From Flavobacteriaceae bacterium (GTDB taxonomy: Bacteria; Bacteroidota; Bacteroidia; Flavobacteriales; Flavobacteriaceae): a stretch of DNA of 5,068 bases. The stretch spans positions 1 to 5,068 of the forward strand of contig JAGLKH010000400.1 in the NCBI GenBank assembly GCA_023141985.1. The letters run 5' to 3'. This document shows, one piece after another, positions 1-5,068 of this stretch. The notes below the pieces were generated by a model. It searched no databases, was not told the origin of the DNA, and was given only the letters and a program-made list of their open reading frames with translations. The translations under genes and the position numbers were made by a program. The stretch's first letter is position 1; each line of letters opens with the position of its first letter.

Positions 1-100
1 TATATAAGTAAAGTCTTATAAAGATATTGTAGGTTAGGCTATACATTATTTTTTTACAAAATAGATTCGGAGTATTTTGATTCGTCTAAACTGTAAGAAA

Positions 101-145
101 ATTACTTATAAAACAATTACTTTTAAAATACATTTATTACTTTTA
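101..145 (+). repeat. Three short direct repeats upstream of the XRE regulator gene
   Basis: The ten-base unit ATTACTTWTA occurs three times, at 101-110 (ATTACTTATA), 116-125 and 136-145 (both ATTACTTTTA). The starts are 15 and 20 bp apart and the last copy ends 24 bp before the regulator's ATG. A 10-bp palindrome, AATTATAATT, follows at 153-162. The copies could be operator sites for autoregulation by the adjacent XRE protein, which is common in that family. Each copy also contains a TACTTNTA string resembling the Bacteroidota -7 element TAnnTTTG, so the last one (138-145) may simply be part of the promoter. In such AT-rich DNA, chance is a real alternative. The repeats are seen directly; the role is inferred. 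Confidence 0.35.
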
Positions 146-169
146 CGATAAAAATTATAATTATTAGTT

Positions 170-544
170 ATGGAACATGTTTTAGAAAAAATTAAGGAGA
201 TACGTAAATACAAAGGCTACTCACACGAATATATTGCACACGAGCTAGATATTAGCCAGGTGGCATATAGTAAATTAGAAAAAAATGATACAAAACTAAG
301 TGTAGATCGTTTATATAAATTAGCGGAGATATTAGATACTCCTGTAATGGAGTTATTAAACGAGCATCCTGAAAATGAATTTACCCAAACCAATAGTGAT
401 TCAGCAATTGGATATCAACAACAAATATTAAATCTTTATCAAGAAGATAAGGACAAAACTGAAAAGATCATACAGTTGTATGAGGCAAGATTAAAAGATA
501 AGGATATGCTTATTGCGCAGCTGGAAAAGTTAGTTAAAAACTAA
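170..544 (+). CDS. Small XRE-family helix-turn-helix regulator with C-terminal coiled coil
   Basis: This encodes a 124-residue cytoplasmic protein, probably a DNA-binding transcriptional regulator. Residues 5-61 form a Cro/C1-type (HTH_3) domain: an opening helix with IKEIRKYKGYS, the helix-turn-helix around YIAHELDIS (21-29) followed by QVAYSKLEKN (30-39), and closing helices LSVDRLYKLAEIL and PVMELL. A Gln/Asn/Ser-rich linker (about 65-85) leads to a strongly charged heptad-like helix (about 86-122) that probably dimerises the protein. There is no catalytic or ligand-binding domain. The start is the first ATG and places the HTH at the usual distance from the N-terminus; no clear Shine-Dalgarno site precedes it. 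It appears monocistronic and converges on the OmpA-like gene, overlapping it by 4 bp. Its targets cannot be read from the sequence. The family call is secure; the biological role is unknown. Confidence 0.9.
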   Translation: MEHVLEKIKEIRKYKGYSHEYIAHELDISQVAYSKLEKNDTKLSVDRLYKLAEILDTPVMELLNEHPENEFTQTNSDSAIGYQQQILNLYQEDKDKTEKIIQLYEARLKDKDMLIAQLEKLVKN

Positions 545-1371
545 TTTCTAACAGCAATATAGGTAATCACTATTTCAACCCTCCTATCAAATTTTGGGTC
601 TCCACCAAGTGGAAATTTTCTTCGCATTCCCACATATTTCATTCGTTTTTTTGATACTCCTTTTTTTGCTAAATAATCGTAAATATATTTTGCCCTTACA
701 AGAGAAAGATTTCTCTTTTTTGTTTTCATTTCTACCGCATCTCTACTGTTTTTTGTACAGCAAACATGGCCTCGAATTGTAAAGTATATGTTTTTCCTTT
801 TAACTAGAATTTCAGCAATTTTTTCAAGTGTTTTTTTAGATTCAGGTATAATATCCCGATATCCTGTTTTAAATAAAATATTTTCTAATAGTACTTTATC
901 CCCAACCTTAAGCTCACTACTTAAAATTTTTTGGGCTTCTTTTTTTTCTTTATCTTTTTTAGAATCTATAGGCTTATGGGAAACAACAATCTCTACCCTT
1001 CTATTTAGGCTGCGAATAATATTGGCGTCTTTGGTATTAATAATTTTAAGTAAAACTTCCCCTTTTCCATCTACATTACTAATTAAAGAGTCGCCGATAT
1101 TATTATTTGATAACAAAAGTTTAATAGCGTTAGCTCTTTTTTGAGAAAGCTCCAGGTTATAAGCTTCACTTCCTACATCGTCGCAGAACCCATAAATTGA
1201 TATTTTTTCAACTATTACACTATCAAGTTTTTGAATAAATAAAAGGAGTCTGTCTTGTTCTATTTCTGGAACTATATATTTATCTGTATCAAAATAAACC
1301 ACATGATTTATCTCTTTTTGAGCAAACAAAAAATTACCAATTAACAGAAATAGTAAAACTTTTATTTTCAT
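541..1371 (-). CDS. Secreted protein with two tandem OmpA-like domains
   Basis: The 276-residue product has a signal peptide (about 1-17, ending LFA-Q) and no lipobox cysteine, so it should be periplasmic or loosely attached to the envelope. Two OmpA C-terminal-like domains, which in the family bind peptidoglycan, lie in tandem. Domain 1 (about 22-131) has the GFCDDVG motif (61-67) with Asp64, LSQKRA with Arg79, and a closing NRRVEIV. Domain 2 (about 158-271) has GHVCC (201-205) and closes with DRRVEIV; Arg226 is kept but the expected Asp is Cys204. A Lys/Glu-rich linker (about 134-150) joins them. There is no beta-barrel, TPR or PD40 repeat region, so it is shorter than many Bacteroidota OmpA-like proteins. 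It lies 50 bp downstream of the protease gene and is probably the last gene of the operon. No convincing promoter is visible in the 50-bp gap. Peptidoglycan anchoring is inferred from the family. Confidence 0.88.
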   Translation of the reverse strand: MKIKVLLFLLIGNFLFAQKEINHVVYFDTDKYIVPEIEQDRLLLFIQKLDSVIVEKISIYGFCDDVGSEAYNLELSQKRANAIKLLLSNNNIGDSLISNVDGKGEVLLKIINTKDANIIRSLNRRVEIVVSHKPIDSKKDKEKKEAQKILSSELKVGDKVLLENILFKTGYRDIIPESKKTLEKIAEILVKRKNIYFTIRGHVCCTKNSRDAVEMKTKKRNLSLVRAKYIYDYLAKKGVSKKRMKYVGMRRKFPLGGDPKFDRRVEIVITYIAVRN

Positions 1372-1421
1372 TTTCTAAATACAATTATGATTTTGTTATT
1401 AAAAGCTCAAACACAAAAAAT

Positions 1422-3056
1422 TTAATTTAGATAACGGTTGTATTTATTAAGGTCTTCTAAAATACCTGTAGCAGTTTTAATTTCGATATTATGTGTTAAA
1501 AAATACTCATACAGTCCTTCTCTATAAAAATAACGCGTAATAATTTCATTCTTTAATAGTGTGTTTAACGGGTTATTACTGTCGTTAATAATTTTGCCTT
1601 TTATTGTGTTAATACTAGAGACAAGGGCATTATAGTCTTTAGATAATTCATCATTTAGACCTTCTTTTAAAGCGGCCTCTTGAAGCTTTTCTAAGGCTTT
1701 TTCTGTTTTAGTTTGGAATGCAAAATCGCTTTCTTTTAAAAAGGTTTTAAAATTATTAAAATCAGAGTTTGTAAATTCAAAAGAATTTAAATCGGAAACA
1801 GAGTTGTTGTAATAATAATTGGTAGCAAAATTAAAAATATAATCATTATTCACCATATCTTTTATAATTGGCGTTTGTTTAGTTGAGGCTATTTCTATAT
1901 CAGGAGCAATACCACCACCATCAAAAACAGAACGCCCGTTTTTAGTTTTAAATTCATTATAGTTTTCTTTTTTTACTCGAACGGCTTTTCCGTCCTCATC
2001 CCGATTCCAATAATCTAAGGCTTGAATGCATCTACCGGAAGGCGTGTAATACCTGGAAATAGTAACCCTTAGTTGAGTGCCATAAGTTAATGGTTTTGGC
2101 CGTTGCACTAATCCCTTACCAAAGCTTCTGTTACCAATTATAACCGCTCTATCGAGGTCTTGCAAAGAGCCCGAAACAATTTCACTCGCAGAAGCGCTTC
2201 CACCATCAATTAAAACAACTAAAGGAATTTGCAGATCCAAAGGTTTGTTTTTTGTAAAATATGTTTTGTTGTATTTTTCTATTTTAGACTTTGTTGTAAC
2301 GACTAATTGCCCTTTAGGAACAAAAAGATTTACTATGTTTATCGCCTCTATTAATAGGCCTCCTGGATTTCCACGTAAATCTAAAATTAATTTTTGAGCA
2401 CCCTGTGTTTTAAGTTCTTTAATTGCTCCGGCAGTTTCAAAAGACGCTTTGTTATTAAACTTTTTTAAAACAATATAACCCGTTTTATCATTAACCATAG
2501 AAAAGAAGGGAACTGCGCTTATTTCAACTTCCTGACGCGTAATTAACGCGGTTTTTGTTTTTCCTTGTCGTAAAAAAGTTACATTAACTTTAGACCCGGG
2601 AATACCTTTTAATAAATCGCCCGCATTTTCTTTAAAATTTTTAATAATAAAATCTTCAACTTTAATAATTTCATCTCCGGCCTTTAAACCGGCTTTATCT
2701 GCAGGATAATCTTTATAGGGCTCTATAATGATTAATTTATCCTTCATTACTTTTACTTTTGCGCCAATTCCAGTATAATCACCAGTATTGTTTATTCGGG
2801 CAGCCTCTACATCTTGCTCGTTTAAAAAACGCGTATAAGGATCTAAATCACTCAACATGCTTTTAATTGCAGTATCCATTAGGTCACCCGGGTTGGTTTC
2901 GTCAACATAATTCATGTTGAGTTCTTTAAACAATGTGGTGAAGATTTCTATCTGTTTAGCGATTTCAAAAAAATCACTTTTAAAAGCAGTTCCTGTAAAT
3001 AGAATTGTAAGTACTAAAACAGGAATGAGAATTTTCTTTTTCAATATATTTTTCAT
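1422..3056 (-). CDS. S41-family carboxy-terminal processing peptidase (CtpA/Prc-like)
   Basis: This is a 544-residue periplasmic serine protease of the tail-specific/C-terminal processing type, which trims or degrades envelope proteins from their C-terminus. A hydrophobic segment (about 8-25) after a Lys-rich start acts as signal peptide or membrane anchor. A helical N-terminal region (about 28-90) is followed by a PDZ domain (about 93-175, with YTGIGAKV and ADKAGLKAGDEI) that recognises substrate tails. The S41 core spans about 190-390. It shows the LDLRGNPGG motif (225-233), nucleophile Ser289 and Glu292 in GSASASE (286-292), and Lys314 in SFGKGLVQ. The Ser-Lys spacing of 25 matches the known Ser/Lys dyad of CtpA. 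Residues about 395-544 form a mostly helical C-terminal extension of unclear role. The start lies only 7 bp after the DUF4349 stop codon, implying co-transcription and probably translational coupling. The family assignment is secure and all catalytic residues are present; the substrates are unknown. Confidence 0.95.
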   Translation of the reverse strand: MKNILKKKILIPVLVLTILFTGTAFKSDFFEIAKQIEIFTTLFKELNMNYVDETNPGDLMDTAIKSMLSDLDPYTRFLNEQDVEAARINNTGDYTGIGAKVKVMKDKLIIIEPYKDYPADKAGLKAGDEIIKVEDFIIKNFKENAGDLLKGIPGSKVNVTFLRQGKTKTALITRQEVEISAVPFFSMVNDKTGYIVLKKFNNKASFETAGAIKELKTQGAQKLILDLRGNPGGLLIEAINIVNLFVPKGQLVVTTKSKIEKYNKTYFTKNKPLDLQIPLVVLIDGGSASASEIVSGSLQDLDRAVIIGNRSFGKGLVQRPKPLTYGTQLRVTISRYYTPSGRCIQALDYWNRDEDGKAVRVKKENYNEFKTKNGRSVFDGGGIAPDIEIASTKQTPIIKDMVNNDYIFNFATNYYYNNSVSDLNSFEFTNSDFNNFKTFLKESDFAFQTKTEKALEKLQEAALKEGLNDELSKDYNALVSSINTIKGKIINDSNNPLNTLLKNEIITRYFYREGLYEYFLTHNIEIKTATGILEDLNKYNRYLN

Positions 3057-3063
3057 AACAGTA

Positions 3064-3879
3064 TTATTTTTGTCTTTTTTTATTCATCCATCGCCTAATT
3101 AAAAAGAACACAATTACTATTATAATTATAAAAGGCCAAATGTGTAATATGCCTAAAAAGAATAATGACATACCATTAAAACCAGATTTAATTGCGTTCC
3201 ACATTTTTGTTCCGTAAGAAACAGTAACACCACTTTCGGCAGTAAGCTTGTAAAATTCAATATTTATTGTGCTTTGCGACACTTTGTTTTTAAGATATTT
3301 TAAACGCCCTTGTTTTGCTTCTATTTCTTCTCTTATTTTTGAAAGCTCTCTTTCTATATCTAAAATTTCTTTAACATTTTTTGCTTTTGAGAGTAATTCT
3401 AAATAGCGTTTTTCTAAGATTTGTTTAGCGTTTAATCGAGCCTCTATATCTATAAATTCTTCAGTTACATCTCTTGATGAAATCCGTTTTGTGTCGAAAA
3501 AAGGAACATAATTACTAATTGAATCTATAGTTTTTTGAAAAACAACGGACGGCAATCTTACGGTTAAATGTCGTGAAATACGATTATAGGATTTATTGGA
3601 ATTATCATCTTGAATAAAACCACCATTTTGTTTTACAAAGCCAATAATTTTAGCATAAGTTTTATCTAAATCCTGGGTTTCAAATTTCAAATAAGACTCT
3701 TTAATCAGTTTTTGTTCTTGAGGCCTATTAACAGAAAACTGTTTTGAAGACACTACATTCTCAAGAATAGATTCTTCCATGTCATCACTGCTTATTAAGC
3801 CGTTGATACTCGTGTCCGGATTATTGTTGCTGCAGGCCAATGAAAGTATTACGAAAAAAAAGGACAATAAAAATTTCAT
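3064..3879 (-). CDS. DUF4349 domain lipoprotein with C-terminal membrane helix
   Basis: The 271-residue protein starts with a lipoprotein-like signal (MKFLLSFFFVILSLAC), placing Cys16 at the probable lipidation site. The -3 residue is Ser rather than the usual Leu, a mild deviation. The DUF4349 domain covers about 55-260. It has a beta-strand-rich part (KESYLKFETQDLDKTYAKI onward; HLTVRLP at 104-110), the RDVTEEFIDIEARL segment (136-149), a long coiled coil (about 143-200) and a strand with STINIEFYKL. A strong transmembrane helix (about 238-262) ends in a basic tail (RRWMNKKRQK), so the C-terminus should be cytoplasmic. The molecular function of DUF4349 is not established. The frame stays open upstream to an ATG at 3993, but those 38 residues are encoded by a palindromic element and precede the signal peptide, so 3879 is preferred. 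The gene lies directly upstream of the S41 protease gene and 137 bp after rnpA. Confidence 0.9.
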   Translation of the reverse strand: MKFLLSFFFVILSLACSNNNPDTSINGLISSDDMEESILENVVSSKQFSVNRPQEQKLIKESYLKFETQDLDKTYAKIIGFVKQNGGFIQDDNSNKSYNRISRHLTVRLPSVVFQKTIDSISNYVPFFDTKRISSRDVTEEFIDIEARLNAKQILEKRYLELLSKAKNVKEILDIERELSKIREEIEAKQGRLKYLKNKVSQSTINIEFYKLTAESGVTVSYGTKMWNAIKSGFNGMSLFFLGILHIWPFIIIIVIVFFLIRRWMNKKRQK

Positions 3880-3904
3880 GTGTTTATATTTATTTTTTAG
3901 AGGC

Positions 3905-3950
3905 ATATGTCTGCATACCGTAGTGACGGTATTTCGGCACGCAGGCATGC
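3905..3950. repeat. REP-like palindromic element between rnpA and the DUF4349 gene
   Basis: A perfect 7-bp inverted repeat with a 4-base loop, ATACCGT-AGTG-ACGGTAT, lies at 3915-3932. It sits inside a weaker outer pairing of TATGTCTGC (3906-3914) with GCAGGCATG (3941-3949), which needs two G-T wobbles. The block is richer in G+C than its surroundings. No T-tract follows on either strand, so it is not a typical intrinsic terminator. A short, nested, GC-richer palindrome in an intergenic gap resembles dispersed REP or small MITE-like elements known from Flavobacteriia. Only one copy is in this window, so dispersal is inferred. As RNA in the operon it could modulate read-through or stability of the downstream message. 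Confidence 0.55.
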
Positions 3951-4016
3951 TGTTGCTATTAATCATTTCCTTAGGGGAGAAAGATTTTAACATGCTCGTT
4001 TCATATTATATTAATT

Positions 4017-4394
4017 TTAATCATTGCTAACTTTATTTAAAAACTGCTGAAACAACAGTTTCATTTTGGTTTCAAGAGATTTAAATTCTGGTTTTTCATT
4101 CCCAATGTACAAAATCATAAACGCATATTGTGTTGTAATGTTGTTAAAATATAAACCCTTATTAAGCCTGTACACTTCTCTTAATAAACGTTTTATTCTG
4201 TTTCTATCAACAGCATTTTTAAAATTCCGTTTACTCACAGAAACTCCAACTTTTATTTTAGTATCTTCATCAAAAGTGGATTTAATAAACATTAAGCGCA
4301 AAGGGTAAACCGAAACAGATTTTCCTTCGGCAAACAATTTTTCTATAAGCTTTTTGCTTTTAAGTTTTTCTTTATTTGAGAATGTTATATCCAT
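4017..4394 (-). CDS. rnpA: Ribonuclease P protein component
   Basis: This 125-residue, very basic cytoplasmic protein pairs with the catalytic M1 RNA (rnpB, not in this window) to remove the 5' leader from precursor tRNAs. The sequence shows the family pattern: an early FSNKEKLKSKKLIEKLFAEG segment, VGVSVSKRNFKNAVDRN, and the RNR signature RNRIKRLLRE (64-73) of the RNA-binding helix. Its length fits the family. The ATG at 4394 gives the expected N-terminus; there is no obvious Shine-Dalgarno site, as is usual in Bacteroidota. In many bacteria rnpA follows rpmH, but here the upstream neighbour is a divergent ligase-like gene. Downstream on the same strand come the DUF4349 and S41 protease genes, so rnpA seems to head an operon with envelope genes. 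A plausible promoter lies 22 bp upstream. Confidence 0.96.
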   Translation of the reverse strand: MDITFSNKEKLKSKKLIEKLFAEGKSVSVYPLRLMFIKSTFDEDTKIKVGVSVSKRNFKNAVDRNRIKRLLREVYRLNKGLYFNNITTQYAFMILYIGNEKPEFKSLETKMKLLFQQFLNKVSND

Positions 4395-4415
4395 TAATAA
4401 AAATTATTATGAGTA

Positions 4416-4441
4416 CAAAAATAGTAAATACAGCTTATCAA
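4416..4441 (-). promoter_or_regulatory. Candidate promoter for rnpA
   Basis: On the minus strand TATTTTTG (4423-4416) matches the Bacteroidota -7 consensus TAnnTTTG exactly. A TTG at 4441-4439 lies 15 bp further upstream and could serve as the -33 element, although the usual spacing is somewhat longer. The -7 element ends 21 bp before the rnpA ATG, leaving a short leader. The -7 match is seen directly; use as the promoter is inferred. Confidence 0.5.
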
Positions 4442-4460
4442 GAAGCATGCCAGTGGCCTG

Positions 4461-4476
4461 TATGATAAAAATCATA
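4461..4476 (+). promoter_or_regulatory. FNR/CRP-type dyad upstream of the ligase-like gene
   Basis: TATGAT-AAAA-ATCATA is a perfect inverted repeat of 6-bp arms around 4 bases. The core TGAT-N4-ATCA (4463-4474) is that of the FNR site TTGAT-N4-ATCAA, with one base changed in each outer position. Its centre (4468.5) is 67 bp upstream of the probable TTG start. A class II site centred at -41.5 would predict transcription from about 4510, with the weakly promoter-like TAATTTCA (4498-4505) at the -7 position. The site could instead belong to another CRP/FNR-family protein, be an AT-rich coincidence, or affect the divergent rnpA promoter 38 bp away. The dyad is seen directly; its use is inferred. 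Confidence 0.4.
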
Positions 4477-4535
4477 TTTTAAAGCGTTTAGTTATAGTAA
4501 TTTCACATGGCGCAACAATTGTTAAAGGTAGAAAT

Positions 4536-5068
4536 TTGGGAAGTTTAAAAGTTACAAAACTTAGTTCTAAAAAAGAGAAAGCCAGCTATATATATCAGTT
4601 AATTAAAGATATTGAGGCTCTTGACGTTATGATTCAAGAAGGATTAATCGAAAAATCGCCTATTCGTATTGGCGTAGAACAGGAATTTTGTTTAGTAAAT
4701 AATGAGTTTTTACCTCAAAACAACTCTTTAGAGGTTTTAAAGGAAATTAATGATGATCACTTTACGACTGAAATTGGGAATTATAATTTAGAAATTAATT
4801 TAAACCCTTTAGAACTCAAAGAAGATTGTTTCTCTAAACTACACAAACAGCTTTCAAGCCTGCTTAGCAAAGCAAAAAAAGCAGCTGAAAAAAAGGATAC
4901 AAAAATACTTTTAACCGGTATTTTACCAACATTATCTTTAAAACATATCAAAGAAGAAAACATGACGCCAATACCAAGGTATCATGTATTGAACGAAGCT
5001 ATAAAAGAGTCTAGAAAGCAAGATTTTTATATTCACATTAAGGGTGTTGATGAGGTTAATTTATTGCA
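4536..5068 (+). CDS. GCS2/YbdK-like glutamate-cysteine ligase-fold protein, N-terminal part (runs off the window)
   Basis: The open frame gives 177 residues and continues past the window end. The motif RIGVEQEFCLVN (44-55) matches the conserved G-x-E-x-E-F start of the YbdK/EgtA/GCS2 glutamate-cysteine ligase superfamily, whose acidic residues bind metal and ATP. HFTTEIGNYNLEINLNPLEL (75-94) fits the next core strand, with the conserved Glu of the NLEIN type. TGILPTL (127-133) and PRYHVLNEA (147-155) continue the fold. Related proteins join glutamate or another acid to an amine-bearing partner using ATP; the substrate here cannot be told. From memory, long Bacteroidota homologues carry further domains such as CBS pairs, but that part would lie outside the window. 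No in-frame ATG exists between the upstream stop (4425-4427) and codon 32 (4629). TTG at 4536 is preferred because it gives a start GSLKVTKLSSKKEK typical of relatives, and AAAGG at 4524-4528 sits 7 bases before it. The family is likely; the start is moderately sure. Confidence 0.75.
   Translation, partial: MGSLKVTKLSSKKEKASYIYQLIKDIEALDVMIQEGLIEKSPIRIGVEQEFCLVNNEFLPQNNSLEVLKEINDDHFTTEIGNYNLEINLNPLELKEDCFSKLHKQLSSLLSKAKKAAEKKDTKILLTGILPTLSLKHIKEENMTPIPRYHVLNEAIKESRKQDFYIHIKGVDEVNLL

Noticed and set aside
1..85. Minus-strand frame open to the left edge, with an ATG at 46-44, possibly the start of a divergent gene
   Set aside because: Only about 15 codons from the ATG to the edge, low-complexity Tyr/Leu/Ile content and no motif; not enough to support a gene.
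594..1144. Plus-strand open frames at 594-782 and 788-1144
   Set aside because: Both lie antisense inside the OmpA-like gene, are Phe/Leu/Ser-rich as expected from reading Lys/Glu codons backwards, and show no family features.
3915..3932. Hairpin as an intrinsic terminator for rnpA
   Set aside because: On the transcribed minus strand the hairpin is followed by GC-containing then A-rich sequence, not a U-tract, and the operon seems to continue.
3880..3993. Extended N-terminus of the DUF4349 protein starting at 3993
   Set aside because: The added 38 residues come from the palindromic element, lack any family resemblance and would bury a clear lipoprotein signal peptide that starts at 3879.
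4446..4460. Imperfect palindrome CATGCCAGTGGCCTG, with an 8-base match (GGCATGCT on the minus strand) to the REP-like element at 3944-3951
   Set aside because: One-base centre cannot form a hairpin and an 8-base match is too short to claim a second copy.
4461..4480. TATGAT-AAAA-ATCATA followed by TTTT as a rho-independent terminator on the plus strand
   Set aside because: The stem is AT-only apart from two G-C pairs, and no plus-strand gene ends upstream; a protein-binding dyad fits better.
4428..4535. Upstream extension of the ligase-like coding frame to 4428
   Set aside because: The frame is open but has no ATG, GTG or other plausible start before TTG 4536, and it would run through the dyad and promoter region.
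4781..4963. Minus-strand 60-codon frame
   Set aside because: Antisense to the conserved ligase-like coding region, with no motif of its own.

Overview
The window (about 30-35% G+C by eye) looks like a chromosomal segment from a member of the Bacteroidota, most likely class Flavobacteriia. The evidence is the very AT-rich sequence, weak or absent Shine-Dalgarno sites, OmpA-like proteins of the Bacteroidota type, and an rnpA gene followed by a DUF4349 lipoprotein and an S41 C-terminal processing peptidase. A TAnnTTTG-type -7 promoter element upstream of rnpA also fits.

Layout, left to right. Bases 1-169 are non-coding and hold three short direct repeats just upstream of a small XRE-type regulator with a C-terminal coiled coil (170-544, +). 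That gene meets the next one tail to tail, with overlapping stop codons. Then comes a four-gene block on the minus strand, read right to left: rnpA (4394-4017), a DUF4349 lipoprotein (3879-3064), an S41 carboxy-terminal processing protease (3056-1422), and a secreted protein with two OmpA-like domains (1371-541). The DUF4349 and protease genes are 7 bp apart and almost certainly co-transcribed. The 137 bp between rnpA and the DUF4349 gene contain a palindromic, REP-like element.

To the right of rnpA is a 141-bp divergent intergenic region. It carries a plausible rnpA promoter on the minus strand and a perfect FNR-type dyad (TGAT-N4-ATCA core) facing the rightward gene. That gene is cut by the window end (4536-5068, +) and encodes the N-terminus of a GCS2/YbdK-like glutamate-cysteine ligase-fold protein. 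It has no usable ATG and probably starts at TTG.

Functionally the minus-strand block joins tRNA 5' processing (RnpA) to three envelope proteins: a membrane-anchored lipoprotein, a periplasmic protease and a predicted peptidoglycan-binding protein. The genes belong to known families and I see no clear new multi-gene system. The items most worth a second look are the REP-like element inside the operon, the FNR-type dyad placed as for a class II activator, the non-ATG start, and the second OmpA domain with Cys-Cys in place of the peptidoglycan-binding Asp.
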